35,068 bases of DNA from CAZWRK01 sp964635875 (GCA_964635875.1 CAZWRK010000037.1:1-35068); one strand, 5' to 3'. Shown: positions 22,587 through 31,167, counted from the stretch's first letter. The notes: generated by a model not told the origin, from the sequence alone. Translations and numbers: made by a program.

Positions 22587-24146
22587 ATGGCTTTTGAGCT
22601 TGGAGCGGTAACCGCCAAAATTGATGCTGATATTACAGGGTTTAAGAATGGGCTAAATAGAGCAAAAGACGAGACTGTTGGTATGAGTCAGACAATGTCT
22701 AAGCTTGGGGATACTATAAAAACAGCATTAGTTATTGGTGGGACGGCTGCTGCTGGAGGTATGGTTTTATTAGGCAAGTCCGCTCTTGAAGCTGCTGCAA
22801 ATTTTGAACAAACACAAATATCTTTTGAAGTCATGTTGGGCTCGGCTGAGAAAGCCACAAAACTACTAACAGATCTTCAAGCTTTTGCTAAAAAAACTCC
22901 TTTTAATCTAACTGACCTACAAGACGCTACTAAGAGACTTTTAGCCTACGGTATTGAGGGTGATAAGGTTATTGAAACCATGAGTACTTTAGGTAATATT
23001 ACCTCGGCTGTAGGTCGAGATAAAATGCCACAGCTTATACTTGCTTTCGGTCAGGTAAAAGCAGCTGGTAGGCTTATGGGCACAGAGTTACGACAGTTTA
23101 CAGAAACGGGCGTACCGTTGCTTCAGGTTTTGGCAGATCAATTTGGGGTGACAACAGGTCGTATACAAGAAATGGTATCTGAAGGATCAATTGGGTTTTC
23201 AGATGTGCAAATGGCTTTAGAAAGCCTTGGGGGTGAGGGTGGTAAATGGGGTGATATGATGGACAAACAGTCAAAAACACTCTCAGGTTCACTGTCAAAT
23301 TTACAAGACTCATGGACTCAACTACTTGTTGTTTTAGGTACTGTGTTTATCCCTATTGCAACACAAGTCGTACAAAGTCTTACGGCTTTTCTTACTCCAA
23401 TAATGGAGGTAATGAATGGGACTAGATCATTGGGTGAGGCGTTTGGTTTAACAAGCGAACAGACAGTGTTTTTTAGTGCGGTTCTTGCTGAATTTATATC
23501 TTTTCTTACAGAAACGCTTGTACCAGCCGTACAAGCGGTAGTAGGCTACCTGTCTGCTTTTTGGAATGCACACAAGACGGAATTTATGAATGCGTGGAAT
23601 ATTATCTGGGGTATCATTCAGGTTATCTGGGCTCTTATTTATGGTTTGATAAAGACAGGATTAGAACTTCTTGCAGGTGATTGGAGTGGCGCATGGAACG
23701 CAATAAAACAGACAGTAAGCATGGCTTGGAACGGGATACAAAGCATTATGTCGGGAGCACTTGGGTTTATTGGAGGATGGGGTAATTCGGTCTTTAATGC
23801 TCTTGTTTCACCTTTTAAGCGAGCATGGGATGCTATTCAAGACCTTGTGAACAAAATAAAAGACTCGCTGGACTTTACAAAACGACACAGCCCCTCGGTA
23901 CTTGATATTGTAGAAAGCGGTGTTAGTAAAGTAAATAGGGCTTTAGAAGGCCTTAGAACTGATATAATCCTAACGCCTGAGACTGCTGCAATGACTGTTT
24001 CTAACGGTGGTCAATCTACCAAAATGCTTTCTGTAAACATAGATTTAGCGGGTGCGTTTATTAGTGATACCTACGGAGCTCAACGTATGGCTGAGATTAT
24101 GGGCGACCAAATTATTAAGAAAGTACAAAATCAATTAAGAATTTAA
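22587..24146 (+). CDS. Tail tape measure protein (TP901-type)
   Basis: A 519-residue protein. Residues about 60-190 hold the TP901 core: LLTDLQAFAKKTPFNLTDLQ, then RLLAYGIEGDKVIETMSTLG, LAFGQVKAAGRLMGTELRQF and TETGVPLLQVLADQFG. Several hydrophobic stretches follow (about 45-65, 240-270, 285-315, 335-365) as in tape measures that insert in the host membrane. Helical amphipathic repeats with W (AWNIIWGIIQVIWALIYG, AWNAIKQTVSMAWNGIQS) lie in the middle. About 0.15 nm per residue would give a tail near 80 nm, a short siphovirus. It starts after a good ribosome binding site. Confidence 0.9.
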   Translation: MAFELGAVTAKIDADITGFKNGLNRAKDETVGMSQTMSKLGDTIKTALVIGGTAAAGGMVLLGKSALEAAANFEQTQISFEVMLGSAEKATKLLTDLQAFAKKTPFNLTDLQDATKRLLAYGIEGDKVIETMSTLGNITSAVGRDKMPQLILAFGQVKAAGRLMGTELRQFTETGVPLLQVLADQFGVTTGRIQEMVSEGSIGFSDVQMALESLGGEGGKWGDMMDKQSKTLSGSLSNLQDSWTQLLVVLGTVFIPIATQVVQSLTAFLTPIMEVMNGTRSLGEAFGLTSEQTVFFSAVLAEFISFLTETLVPAVQAVVGYLSAFWNAHKTEFMNAWNIIWGIIQVIWALIYGLIKTGLELLAGDWSGAWNAIKQTVSMAWNGIQSIMSGALGFIGGWGNSVFNALVSPFKRAWDAIQDLVNKIKDSLDFTKRHSPSVLDIVESGVSKVNRALEGLRTDIILTPETAAMTVSNGGQSTKMLSVNIDLAGAFISDTYGAQRMAEIMGDQIIKKVQNQLRI

Positions 24147-24163
24147 TTCATAATCTTATTTAT

Positions 24164-24172
24164 TGATATAAT
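24164..24172 (+). promoter_or_regulatory. Extended -10 promoter, leaderless
   Basis: TGATATAAT is followed by six bases and the ATG at 24179, so the transcript would begin at or next to the start codon. This is the clearest example of the extended -10 class in the window. Confidence 0.6.
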
Positions 24173-24178
24173 CAAATT

Positions 24179-24814
24179 ATGAGCGATAATACAACTTTGA
24201 ATAGTATGTCGGGGGGCGATACATATGCCTCTGATGACATATCAGGCGTAAAGGTTCAACGCATCAAGCTTATACATGGTGCAGACGGCACAAATGATGG
24301 GGATGTGTCAAACTCTAATCCGTTACCTGTGGCAGGTGGCAAGATTATTGCTTCAGAGACTAGTTTTACGAGACCTTCAGACACCACAACCTACGCTTCA
24401 GGCGATGCCGTAAACAACTCAACGAGCTCGCCTACCGTTCTTACTTTTTCAAACATTGCAAGGGCAAGTGGGTTAGGTGGGGTGATAGAGTCTGCAACGA
24501 TGATCTTAAGTACAAGAGCTACTTTAGCAGGTGTTTTTGAATTGTGGCTTTTTGACACGACAATAACAATGACAAACGACAACACTGCATGGGGTATATC
24601 AGATGCAAACCTAAACACAGCAATCGGTTGTATTTACTTTAGTTTGAGAAACGACGGGGATGCTTCTAGTAACTGTATCTATCAAGCCACAAATATAGGC
24701 ATTGCATATAAATGTACAGCCACGTCTCTATATGGGGCTCTCGTAGTGCGCAATGCTTATGTGCCTGGTAACGCTGAAGTATTTACCATAAGACTAAAAT
24801 GTTTAGGAGAGTAA
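24179..24814 (+). CDS. Probable tail or surface structural protein
   Basis: A 211-residue beta-type protein. The N-terminus SGGDTYASDDISGVKVQRIK and the segment DGDVSNSNPLPVAGG are widespread in phage structural proteins and usually mark an attachment region. A long beta-sandwich follows (TVLTFSNIARASGLGGVIES, ATLAGVFELWLFDTTI). It comes right after the tape measure, where a tail-tip or distal tail protein is expected, but it does not resemble a Dit protein. No catalytic motif. The start has a promoter six bases upstream and no Shine-Dalgarno. Confidence 0.65.
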   Translation: MSDNTTLNSMSGGDTYASDDISGVKVQRIKLIHGADGTNDGDVSNSNPLPVAGGKIIASETSFTRPSDTTTYASGDAVNNSTSSPTVLTFSNIARASGLGGVIESATMILSTRATLAGVFELWLFDTTITMTNDNTAWGISDANLNTAIGCIYFSLRNDGDASSNCIYQATNIGIAYKCTATSLYGALVVRNAYVPGNAEVFTIRLKCLGE

Positions 24815-24818
24815 AAAT

Positions 24819-25529
24819 ATGCTGCCACTTTATGATAAGCTTGCACGACAAAATAGGGATCGGTATAAACGGGTAATACTCGAAGATGGGGCCACCTTCT
24901 ACGCCCCCCTTGATGAAACGTATGGAACATCTATAGTAGACAGGGCAAATGGGGCTGTGGGAACTCTTAACGGTGGCACTCTTTCATACACTGGCTGCCC
25001 TGCTGAAAGGGGTTCAAAGGCGGTATATTTTGCAAATACGGCGGGACACAACATAACCTTTCCTACATCTACTAATATTCACCCAACAGGATCTTTTACC
25101 CTTGAGTGTTGGGCGTACATGCTTGATACAAATCCTCACGAGTTTATATGTAAAGGTACTCAAGAGTTTAATGGAGCAGGTTCTGGGACTGATTTTGAGC
25201 TTGGATACGTTGGAGGGTCTACTTACCTACAGTTTTACACAGGAAGTGCGAGTATTTCATATAGCCAATCCTCTCCAGCAATAAACGGCTGGCATCATTA
25301 TATCGCACGCTTTACAAGCGGTTCTGAGTTAGTCTTTTTCTTCGATAGCGTTAAGCAAACAGCTCAAAATACTGTCGCAACAGCCATTGAAGCCTCTACA
25401 GGTAATCTGAAGATATCAGGCGTTACATATAGGCAAAATGGATACTTAGCTCACTGTGCGATTTACCACAAACCATTATCGGACGGGCAGTGTCAAAATC
25501 ATTATAGAATTGCTGTAGGCGCTGCGTAA
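24819..25529 (+). CDS. LamG/concanavalin-like tail protein
   Basis: A 236-residue protein. After a short helix (KLARQNRDRYKRVILEDG) comes a full LamG-type jellyroll: ATFYAPLDETYGTSIVDRAN, GSKAVYFANTAGHNITFPTS, SFTLECWAYMLDTNPHEFIC, YLQFYTGSASISY, INGWHHYIARFTSGSELVFF and a closing ISGVTYRQNGYLAHCAIY. FTLECWxxM, GWHHY and the ending IY are signature positions of the Laminin_G_3 family, which bind glycans and are common in phage tail tips. It follows the previous stop by four bases. Receptor or cell-surface binding is likely. Confidence 0.85.
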   Translation: MLPLYDKLARQNRDRYKRVILEDGATFYAPLDETYGTSIVDRANGAVGTLNGGTLSYTGCPAERGSKAVYFANTAGHNITFPTSTNIHPTGSFTLECWAYMLDTNPHEFICKGTQEFNGAGSGTDFELGYVGGSTYLQFYTGSASISYSQSSPAINGWHHYIARFTSGSELVFFFDSVKQTAQNTVATAIEASTGNLKISGVTYRQNGYLAHCAIYHKPLSDGQCQNHYRIAVGAA

Positions 25530-25531
25530 CT

Positions 25532-27307
25532 ATGCTCATAATCCTTATTGCAGCGGCCTCTGGAGGAGGCGTTGCCACAGTCCCGCCAACAGTCACAACT
25601 CAAGCCGCAAGCAGTATTGGACAGACGACGGTAACATTTAACGGTAATATAACCGCAACAGGTGGTGGTAATTCTTCTATTCGGGGCTTTGAATATAGCA
25701 CAACTACAACAGTAGATAGGGTATATTCTTCAACAGGAAGCTTTGGAGCAGGTGCATTCACGGGAGCCATAACAGATCTTACACCAAGCACTTTATACTA
25801 TTACAGAGCCTACGCCACAAACGATATCGGAACGGGATATGGAGATTGGCAGAGTTTTACTACCTCTGCTGCTACCTATGCAATAACAATTGATGGAGAA
25901 GATAGGACGGCAGATGTTATACAGGCGAGCATCACAATTACCGATATCATAAACGACCAGCAAAACTCATGTACTTTTTCGATGATGGATTTGAGCAGTT
26001 CAGGCTTCCCAGCAACCGATGAAGAAATAACCATAACTCTCAATGATGGAACTAAAATTTTTGGCGGGTATATTCTTTCGTATAGCCTATCTAAACAAGC
26101 AACAGGGGGCGTATTGGCTCAATTCTCATGTACAGACTACACAAGACTCCTAGACCGCAATCTAGTACATAGATCATTTCTGGATATGACAGACGCAGAG
26201 ATCATACAAGAAATTGTCAACACATATTGTGCGGGGCTTGGTATCACGACAAGTAACGTTGTCAGTGGTGCAACAATAGACCAGATATCCTTTAACTATC
26301 TACAACCATCTCAGTGTTTCAGAAAAATTGCAGAGCTTACGGGGCGTAACTGGTATATAGACTACAATAAGGATATACACTACTTTCCGCTGGCTACCAA
26401 CGCAGCCCCATTTAATATATCATCAAGTAACGATGACTATATAAACCTAGATATCTCAAAAGACGCAAGCCAGATAAAAAATCGTGTATATGTACGAGGA
26501 GGAACAGAGCTGTCAGACAGCGTGTTTTATGAAACAAAGGGAGATAGTAGCAAAAGAGTATTCCTTCTTCCTGATAAGCCACACGATGTTGTAGTTAAAG
26601 TAAACGGTGTAACCAAAACGCTTGGTATCAAAAACATAGATACAAGCGGATATGATTACTACTTAAACTTTCAAGAAAAATACGTTGAGCAAGACTCTGG
26701 GGCCTCAGTACTTACTTCCTCAGATACGCTACGAGTTGAGTATACCTATGATATCCCTATTTTGGTTGCAGTAGAAAACACAGAGTCTATTGCTGAAAAC
26801 GGTGTGAAGGAGTTTGCGGTTTTTGACAAAAGTATCACCACGACTCAAGCGGCCCGTGATAGAGCCTCAGCAGAGCTAACCGATTATGCAGACTCTATCA
26901 TTGAGGGCTCTTTCTCAACATATACCACGGGTTTTACTAGCGGACAGTACATGAATATTAATTTATCTGATTATGGCGTAAATGATAACTATATAGTCCA
27001 GAAAGTAACAGCACAATCGTTTGGGGCTGGCAATTATCTATATAGGGTCTATGTTGCAAGTTCGAAGACAATGGGTATTATTAAATTTCTCATAGAGTTG
27101 CTCGAAGCTAACAAAAATTTGATAGAATTAGATGATAACGAAGTAGTTGATGAGTTGTTCTTAATTGTAGATAGTTTACTGAGCGATAGCATCACAGACA
27201 GTCTGATTATCGACAGCGCAGGGCCCTATAGCACTTGGTGTACTGATAGCTTGCAGTCTACGCCGATAACAAGGGCAAGATGGAATTTATTTAATTGGTG
27301 GGGATAA
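25532..27307 (+). CDS. FN3-containing tail hub/baseplate protein
   Basis: A 591-residue protein. Residues about 18-112 form a fibronectin type III domain (VTTQAASSIGQTTVTFNGNI, then FEYSTTTTVDRVY and LTPSTLYYYRAYATNDIGTG). The remaining part has the hub structure of Siphovirus Gp37-like/Dit-Tal proteins: YAITIDGEDRTADVIQASIT, CTFSMMDLSSSG, FGGYILSYSLSKQATGG, YTRLLDRNLVHRSFLDMTD, EIVNTYCAGLGITTSNVV and FRKIAELTGRNWYIDYNKDI. IDYNKDIHYF is a common mark of these hubs. The C-terminal 110 residues are acidic, ending WNLFNWWG. It would be the central tail-tip protein that carries the FN3 domain outside. Confidence 0.82.
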   Translation: MLIILIAAASGGGVATVPPTVTTQAASSIGQTTVTFNGNITATGGGNSSIRGFEYSTTTTVDRVYSSTGSFGAGAFTGAITDLTPSTLYYYRAYATNDIGTGYGDWQSFTTSAATYAITIDGEDRTADVIQASITITDIINDQQNSCTFSMMDLSSSGFPATDEEITITLNDGTKIFGGYILSYSLSKQATGGVLAQFSCTDYTRLLDRNLVHRSFLDMTDAEIIQEIVNTYCAGLGITTSNVVSGATIDQISFNYLQPSQCFRKIAELTGRNWYIDYNKDIHYFPLATNAAPFNISSSNDDYINLDISKDASQIKNRVYVRGGTELSDSVFYETKGDSSKRVFLLPDKPHDVVVKVNGVTKTLGIKNIDTSGYDYYLNFQEKYVEQDSGASVLTSSDTLRVEYTYDIPILVAVENTESIAENGVKEFAVFDKSITTTQAARDRASAELTDYADSIIEGSFSTYTTGFTSGQYMNINLSDYGVNDNYIVQKVTAQSFGAGNYLYRVYVASSKTMGIIKFLIELLEANKNLIELDDNEVVDELFLIVDSLLSDSITDSLIIDSAGPYSTWCTDSLQSTPITRARWNLFNWWG

Positions 27308-27308
27308 T

Positions 27309-27773
27309 ATGAATATAAACGAAATAGTCGTGCCGACAGGAAAGATACTTATAACCCTGTATAACACAATAACAAAAAAATACGACCAGGATTTGGTTGA
27401 TAATATGTTTGTAACTGCGGGCAAGAATGCGCTTGCTGCAAGTATTAGTGGTACGACCTCCGACAACAAGGGAATTATTACCTATTGTGCTTTGGGTACA
27501 AGCTCCGTAGCCCCTGCACTATCTGATACGGGTCTACTCGCAGAGGTAGGGCGGAAGCTCGTATCTGTACGTAGTTTTAGCGGTAATGTAGCAACCTTTC
27601 AAACATTCTTCACACCCTCTGAAGGTAATGGAACTTTACGAGAGGCGGGGCTTTATGGTGATGATGCGTCTGGAAGCGCAGGTACAGGGACACTTTTTTG
27701 TAGAGCGGCTATAAACAGAACAAAAACAAGCTCAGATACTTTATCTTTAAGTTGGTCTATTACAATCGGATAA
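27309..27773 (+). CDS. Tail-tip/receptor-binding accessory protein
   Basis: A 154-residue protein starting one base after the previous stop (TAATATG). Pattern YxALGTSSVAPALSDTGLLAEV then RKLVSVRSFSGNVATFQTFF, GNGTLREAGLYGDDASGSAG and TLFCRAAINRTKTSSDTLSL matches a frequent phage tail protein fold that has GTG...T.L..E..R and E.GLY...GTL..R motifs. It usually lies next to the hub or the fibres. Function in detail is not known. Confidence 0.72.
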   Translation: MNINEIVVPTGKILITLYNTITKKYDQDLVDNMFVTAGKNALAASISGTTSDNKGIITYCALGTSSVAPALSDTGLLAEVGRKLVSVRSFSGNVATFQTFFTPSEGNGTLREAGLYGDDASGSAGTGTLFCRAAINRTKTSSDTLSLSWSITIG

Positions 27774-27779
27774 TATTTA

Positions 27780-27785
27780 TATAAT
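27780..27785 (+). promoter_or_regulatory. -10 element, leaderless start
   Basis: TATAAT ends five bases before ATG 27791, the shortest spacing among these elements. No -35 is visible. Confidence 0.4.
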
Positions 27786-27790
27786 AAAGT

Positions 27791-28192
27791 ATGGCGACTT
27801 CAAGCGCAGTAACCTCGGGTACAAATGCAACAGCTACGCAATATAACAATCTGAGAACAGACGCTATTACTCGTGAGCGAGTGTATGTTTTTGAAGTTGT
27901 AGGATCTCTTATCGTAGGCGACGAACAAGGTGGTCATTATATCGTACCTGCATCATCAACTGTGACAGCTATTACCTCACAAATAGCTACAGGAACTTCG
28001 GCCACGTTTAGAATACAAAAGGACACTACCGACGTTGATAACTCTATAAGTGCGACAACTACAGTGTCTACGGATAGCTCATTTTCAAGCGCATCACTCA
28101 CCGCCGATCAAATACTTTCTCTTGATATAACAGCGGTATCAGGAAGCCCCACAAGGCTTCTTGTTCAGGTTAAAACTACTGAAACAATCTAA
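27791..28192 (+). CDS. Tail-tip structural protein, 133 aa
   Basis: A 133-residue protein. The start TSSAVTSGTNATATQYNNLR then DAITRERVYVFEV is common in phage proteins that form trimers at the tail tip. The rest is a beta-sandwich with T/S-rich strands (TSATFRIQKDTTDVDNSISA, TADQILSLDITAVSGS, LLVQVKTTE). It lies between a tail-tip protein and the polyglycine adhesin, so it may connect them. FRIQKDTT echoes the ARIQK motif of the fibre at 17761 by chance or common strand design. Confidence 0.6.
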   Translation: MATSSAVTSGTNATATQYNNLRTDAITRERVYVFEVVGSLIVGDEQGGHYIVPASSTVTAITSQIATGTSATFRIQKDTTDVDNSISATTTVSTDSSFSSASLTADQILSLDITAVSGSPTRLLVQVKTTETI

Positions 28193-28194
28193 TT

Positions 28195-29355
28195 ATGTCA
28201 AACTACAGTGGGTTCGGTTCTGGAGCGGATGGCGCTGGAGCCCTAACGGGTACGCAAGCTCCTGTTGATTCTACATTTACGGGTACTTCTGGAGCCACAA
28301 GTGGTACAGGTCAAACGGGAAAAAGTTTTGCAACAAATGACGTTGTGCTCATTCATCAGTCACAAGGTACGGGGTATGGTAATAAACAACTTAATCAGCT
28401 AACAGGTTATGTAAGCGGCACGGGGGCCATGACTTTCCTTTTACCTTTAAACGCAACGTATGGTACAGGGGCCCAAATCATACAGGTCAAACAATATACC
28501 ACTGCTGTATTGTCGGGTAATTTTACGGTTAAGGCTTGGAATGGCTCAGTCGGAGGATTTATGGTAATCATGGCACAAGGTGATATTGATGGGGCAGGAT
28601 TTACTCTTAACTGTGCTGGGGCCGCAACTGCTACCGATACAGGAGCCATAATCGGAGGGTTTAGAGGTGGTAATGGGTCAGGTAATAACGTCAACTTAGC
28701 CGCTGGCAAGGGTGAAGGTACAACGGGCTCAACACGTACAGCAGGTACAGGAAGTGCCGACCAGCGTGCAGCGCAGGGCTCTGGAGGGGGCGGAACCGCT
28801 GGTTCTTCGGTATTCGGTAATCTTAGTATTCCCTCTTCTGGCGGTGGTGGTGGTAACGGAACGGCTGGAAGCAATGGAGGAAGTAAAGACTTTGCAGGAT
28901 GGGCTGGTGTTGGGGGCTCTACAGGTAGCACAAGTGATCTATCAACAATGGTTTTTGGAGGAGGAGGAGGAGGTTGTGATCAGGATTCATCAACAATAGG
29001 TGGCTCTTCAGGTGGCGGATGCGTCTGGCTTATTTGTGGGGGTTCGCTAAAAAATATCACGGTAAACGTCAAGGGTGGCTCTGCAACTTCAGTTTCTGCA
29101 AATGTCAATGGCGGTACGGTCTCAGGAGGCGCAGGTGCTGGCGGATGTGCCCTCGTTGATGCAGTATCCATGAACACCGTTACCTTTCAAGCAGCAGGAG
29201 GGGCTCAATCTACTGCAAATTGGCCAGGAGGTGCGGGTGGACAAGGAGTTGTTGTGTATAATACTTGTAGCGCTACTTCCGTGACTTCGGACATAAGCGC
29301 AACAGGAAATGTTGGTGGTCAACCTTTTTGTTTTATACATCATGCAATCTTATGA
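28195..29355 (+). CDS. Glycine-rich adhesin-like protein
   Basis: A 386-residue protein. Residues 1-150 are beta-rich with a short loop NKQLNQLTGYVSGTGAMTF. From about 155 to 345 the chain is dominated by glycine, with runs such as SSGGGGGNGTAGSNGG and FGGGGGGCDQDSS and IGGSSGGG. The pattern is like the polyglycine type II core of phage adhesins such as S16 gp38, which hold glycine-helix bundles and loop tips that touch the receptor. Cysteines recur near the glycine tracts. It is the last tail gene and directly precedes the endolysin. The final 30 residues hold FCFIHHAIL. Confidence 0.7.
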   Translation: MSNYSGFGSGADGAGALTGTQAPVDSTFTGTSGATSGTGQTGKSFATNDVVLIHQSQGTGYGNKQLNQLTGYVSGTGAMTFLLPLNATYGTGAQIIQVKQYTTAVLSGNFTVKAWNGSVGGFMVIMAQGDIDGAGFTLNCAGAATATDTGAIIGGFRGGNGSGNNVNLAAGKGEGTTGSTRTAGTGSADQRAAQGSGGGGTAGSSVFGNLSIPSSGGGGGNGTAGSNGGSKDFAGWAGVGGSTGSTSDLSTMVFGGGGGGCDQDSSTIGGSSGGGCVWLICGGSLKNITVNVKGGSATSVSANVNGGTVSGGAGAGGCALVDAVSMNTVTFQAAGGAQSTANWPGGAGGQGVVVYNTCSATSVTSDISATGNVGGQPFCFIHHAIL

Positions 29356-30112
29356 ATAAATTTGATAAGTTCCTCGCAGATAACAATAATACGTTTGTAG
29401 AGCGTGTTGACAGCACAAATAGGAATCAGTGCTTCGATTTAGCCATATACTGGTGCGAATANNNNNNNNNNNNNNNNNNNNNNNNNNNNNNNNNNNNNNN
29501 NNNNNNNNNNNNNNNNNNNNNNNNNNNNNNNNNNNNNNNNNNNNNNNNNNNNNNNNNNNNNTTGACAGCACAAATAGGAATCAGTGCTTCGATTTAGCCA
29601 TATACTGGTGCGAATACCTCGGACTTCCAAAAAACATCTTCTCAGGGCTTCTTAACGCATATCAGATCTACACACAGCCAACGGCTATTACAAAAGACAA
29701 CTTTACTTTGATTCCAAATTCTCCAACAGGTGTGCCACAGAAGGGTGACATTGTTGTATGGAGTAATAAATATGGCCCCGCTGGTCATGTGGGAGTGGCT
29801 ACAGGAAGAGGCGACACTAATACCTTTGAGTGCTTCGAACAAAACGACCCCGCAGGAAGCAACTCACACTTGAGGACATACAAATATACCGCCGTACTCG
29901 GCTGGTTACGCTTTAAGGGCAATATTAATAGTTCAGATCAACCTATGGAAAATACAATAGCAGTGGATACGAAAGTTTACGAGACGCTTGTGCAAAAATC
30001 TAGTCAGATGGATTTAGTAGCGGATGAATTTTCCTTAGATAGAAACGATAATCAAGTAGGTAAAAAAGCAATTGAGCAAATAAACTTATTACTTAATTCA
30101 ATTGTTTCTTAA
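29352..30112 (+). CDS. Endolysin with CHAP domain (interrupted by assembly gap)
   Basis: The ATG overlaps the adhesin stop (ATGA). The visible halves are 29352-29461 and 29562-30112, with 100 N between. The 55 bases before and after the gap are the same. Collapsing one copy plus the N keeps one open frame of 201 residues. In it Cys27 (NQCFDL), His94 (AGHVGVATG) and the FECFEQN element near 108-113 form a CHAP amidase/peptidase site. Residues 1-20 are helical and the last 60 are helical and acidic. It would cut peptidoglycan at the end of the cycle, or during entry. No separate cell-wall-binding repeat is seen. Confidence 0.8.
29407..29616. repeat. 55-base direct repeat flanking a 100-N assembly gap
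   Basis: 29407-29461 and 29562-29616 are identical, and positions 29462-29561 are unknown bases. This is what happens when two contigs that overlap by one k-mer are scaffolded without merging. The frame agrees if one repeat and the N are removed. Confidence 0.9.
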
Positions 30113-30560
30113 GTTTTTTATGTAATCTAGCATGTTCCGCTTGATTAGTAATCAGTTCGAGATTATCAATATTATTATCATCTTTAACCCTATTAATATG
30201 ATGTACAACCTCTTTTCTATCCAAATATCTACCCAACTTCTTTTCCATGAAAAGTCTATGCTCAAGAACATAACCACCAACATTGTTAGGATGTTCAGGG
30301 CACAGAACCTTAATATAGCCATGACCTTGGGAAATACGCCCACCCTTCCATGTGGGATTTTTATGGCCACTCATATAGCCTTTAAGACCCTTGTTCCAAA
30401 CCTTTCTAGCCATGTTTTTACACCATTCAGGAGAAAATGCCGGTCTCTTTTTACCCTTCCAAAAACCAATGTTTCCTTTGTGAGCTTCGCTCAATTTTTT
30501 TCTGTATTCAGGATCACTCCATCTTTTAATAGCCGCCTGTCTACATTTTTCGTTTTTCAT
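30093..30560 (-). CDS. HNH homing endonuclease with NUMOD3-like repeats
   Basis: A 155-residue protein on the opposite strand to its neighbours. It opens with NUMOD3-like basic DNA-binding repeats (YRKKLSEAHKGNIGFWKGKK and a second one near 55-75, WNKGLKGYMSGHKNPTWKGG). Then comes an HNH domain from about 95: VLEHRLFMEKKLGRYLDRKE, VVHHINRVKDDNNIDNLELI, ending HARLHKKL. His-His-x-N and the later asparagine are the catalytic and metal positions. Freestanding homing enzymes of this type are common in phages. It overlaps the endolysin stop by 20 bases and is only 24 bases from the next plus-strand gene, consistent with insertion in the gene block. Confidence 0.88.
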   Translation of the reverse strand: MKNEKCRQAAIKRWSDPEYRKKLSEAHKGNIGFWKGKKRPAFSPEWCKNMARKVWNKGLKGYMSGHKNPTWKGGRISQGHGYIKVLCPEHPNNVGGYVLEHRLFMEKKLGRYLDRKEVVHHINRVKDDNNIDNLELITNQAEHARLHKKLKKQLN

Positions 30561-30584
30561 GATTTAATAATTAATTAAGTAAGT

Positions 30585-31124
30585 ATGAAAATATCTGATA
30601 ATATTAAAATTGCCTCTGATTTAATTATAGCATATAGAAAAAAAAGCACTCAATTTGACAAGGTTTGCTCCTATCTTCAAATTCCGTCCGATCCTAAAGA
30701 CGTTATGTTTGAGGATATCCAAAAAGTGATAGCGGGCATCAAGAGTAGCGATAACTCAGCTAAACGGCAGGCTCAGGAGTTGGGGGCGCAACTAGCAGTA
30801 AGCCAACAGGAGGTTAAAAACCGTGAAGAACAGGTTAGCAGATTAAAGACTCAACTGCTAGAAACTATCGAATCATATCAAACAGAGATTGAGGCTTTAA
30901 AAAATAAGCCAGATGAGACGAGCGAGCTTGTCACTAATCTAAGAGCACAGATAGCGACGCTTGAGGGCAAATATGAGGAAGCTATGAAGGAAAAGGGTAG
31001 CAACTTAAAAGAACTTGCAGAAGCCAAGAAAAACCTAGACATCTGCATTAAGTCTGGGCCCTCTACAAAAAGCCTCTTAGACTTCATTTTAGAGCTTCTT
31101 AAAAAGACAAGAGTTATCTCTTAA
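30585..31124 (+). CDS. Coiled-coil protein of unknown function
   Basis: A 179-residue protein. Residues about 60-155 are continuous heptad-like helix (AKRQAQELGAQLAVSQQEVK, REEQVSRLKTQLLETIESYQ and LRAQIATLEGKYEEAMKEKG), preceded by a small globular helical part (IASDLIIAYRKKSTQFDKVC). The end is hydrophobic (SLLDFILELLKKTRVIS). No membrane segment long enough for a spanin is seen. It is separated from the endolysin only by the HNH gene, so it may belong to the late transcript. A structural, connector or tail accessory role is possible. Confidence 0.7.
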   Translation: MKISDNIKIASDLIIAYRKKSTQFDKVCSYLQIPSDPKDVMFEDIQKVIAGIKSSDNSAKRQAQELGAQLAVSQQEVKNREEQVSRLKTQLLETIESYQTEIEALKNKPDETSELVTNLRAQIATLEGKYEEAMKEKGSNLKELAEAKKNLDICIKSGPSTKSLLDFILELLKKTRVIS

Positions 31125-31132
31125 AATCTCAC

Positions 31133-31161
31133 TTGACAAACATAATTGGAGGGTATATTAT
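31133..31161 (+). promoter_or_regulatory. Strong sigma70 promoter of the structured RNA
   Basis: TTGACA (consensus) and TATTAT are separated by 17 bases. Transcription would start near 31168-31170. The flanking CACTTGACAA is shared with the promoters at 32664 and 33596. No start codon follows until 31365 or 31377. Confidence 0.85.
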
Positions 31162-31167
31162 GTGTAG

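Noticed and set aside
28407..28931. Minus-strand frame of 174 codons rich in proline
   Set aside because: It is the antisense of the glycine codons of the adhesin; proline runs follow from GGN read backwards.
29407..29616. Natural 55-base direct repeat (duplication or attachment site)
   Set aside because: It flanks a run of exactly 100 N and the coding frame closes when one copy is removed, so an assembly artefact is far more likely.
30132..30578. Plus-strand 148-codon frame opposite the HNH gene
   Set aside because: The minus-strand HNH protein has clear motifs while this frame is phenylalanine/isoleucine-rich shadow sequence.
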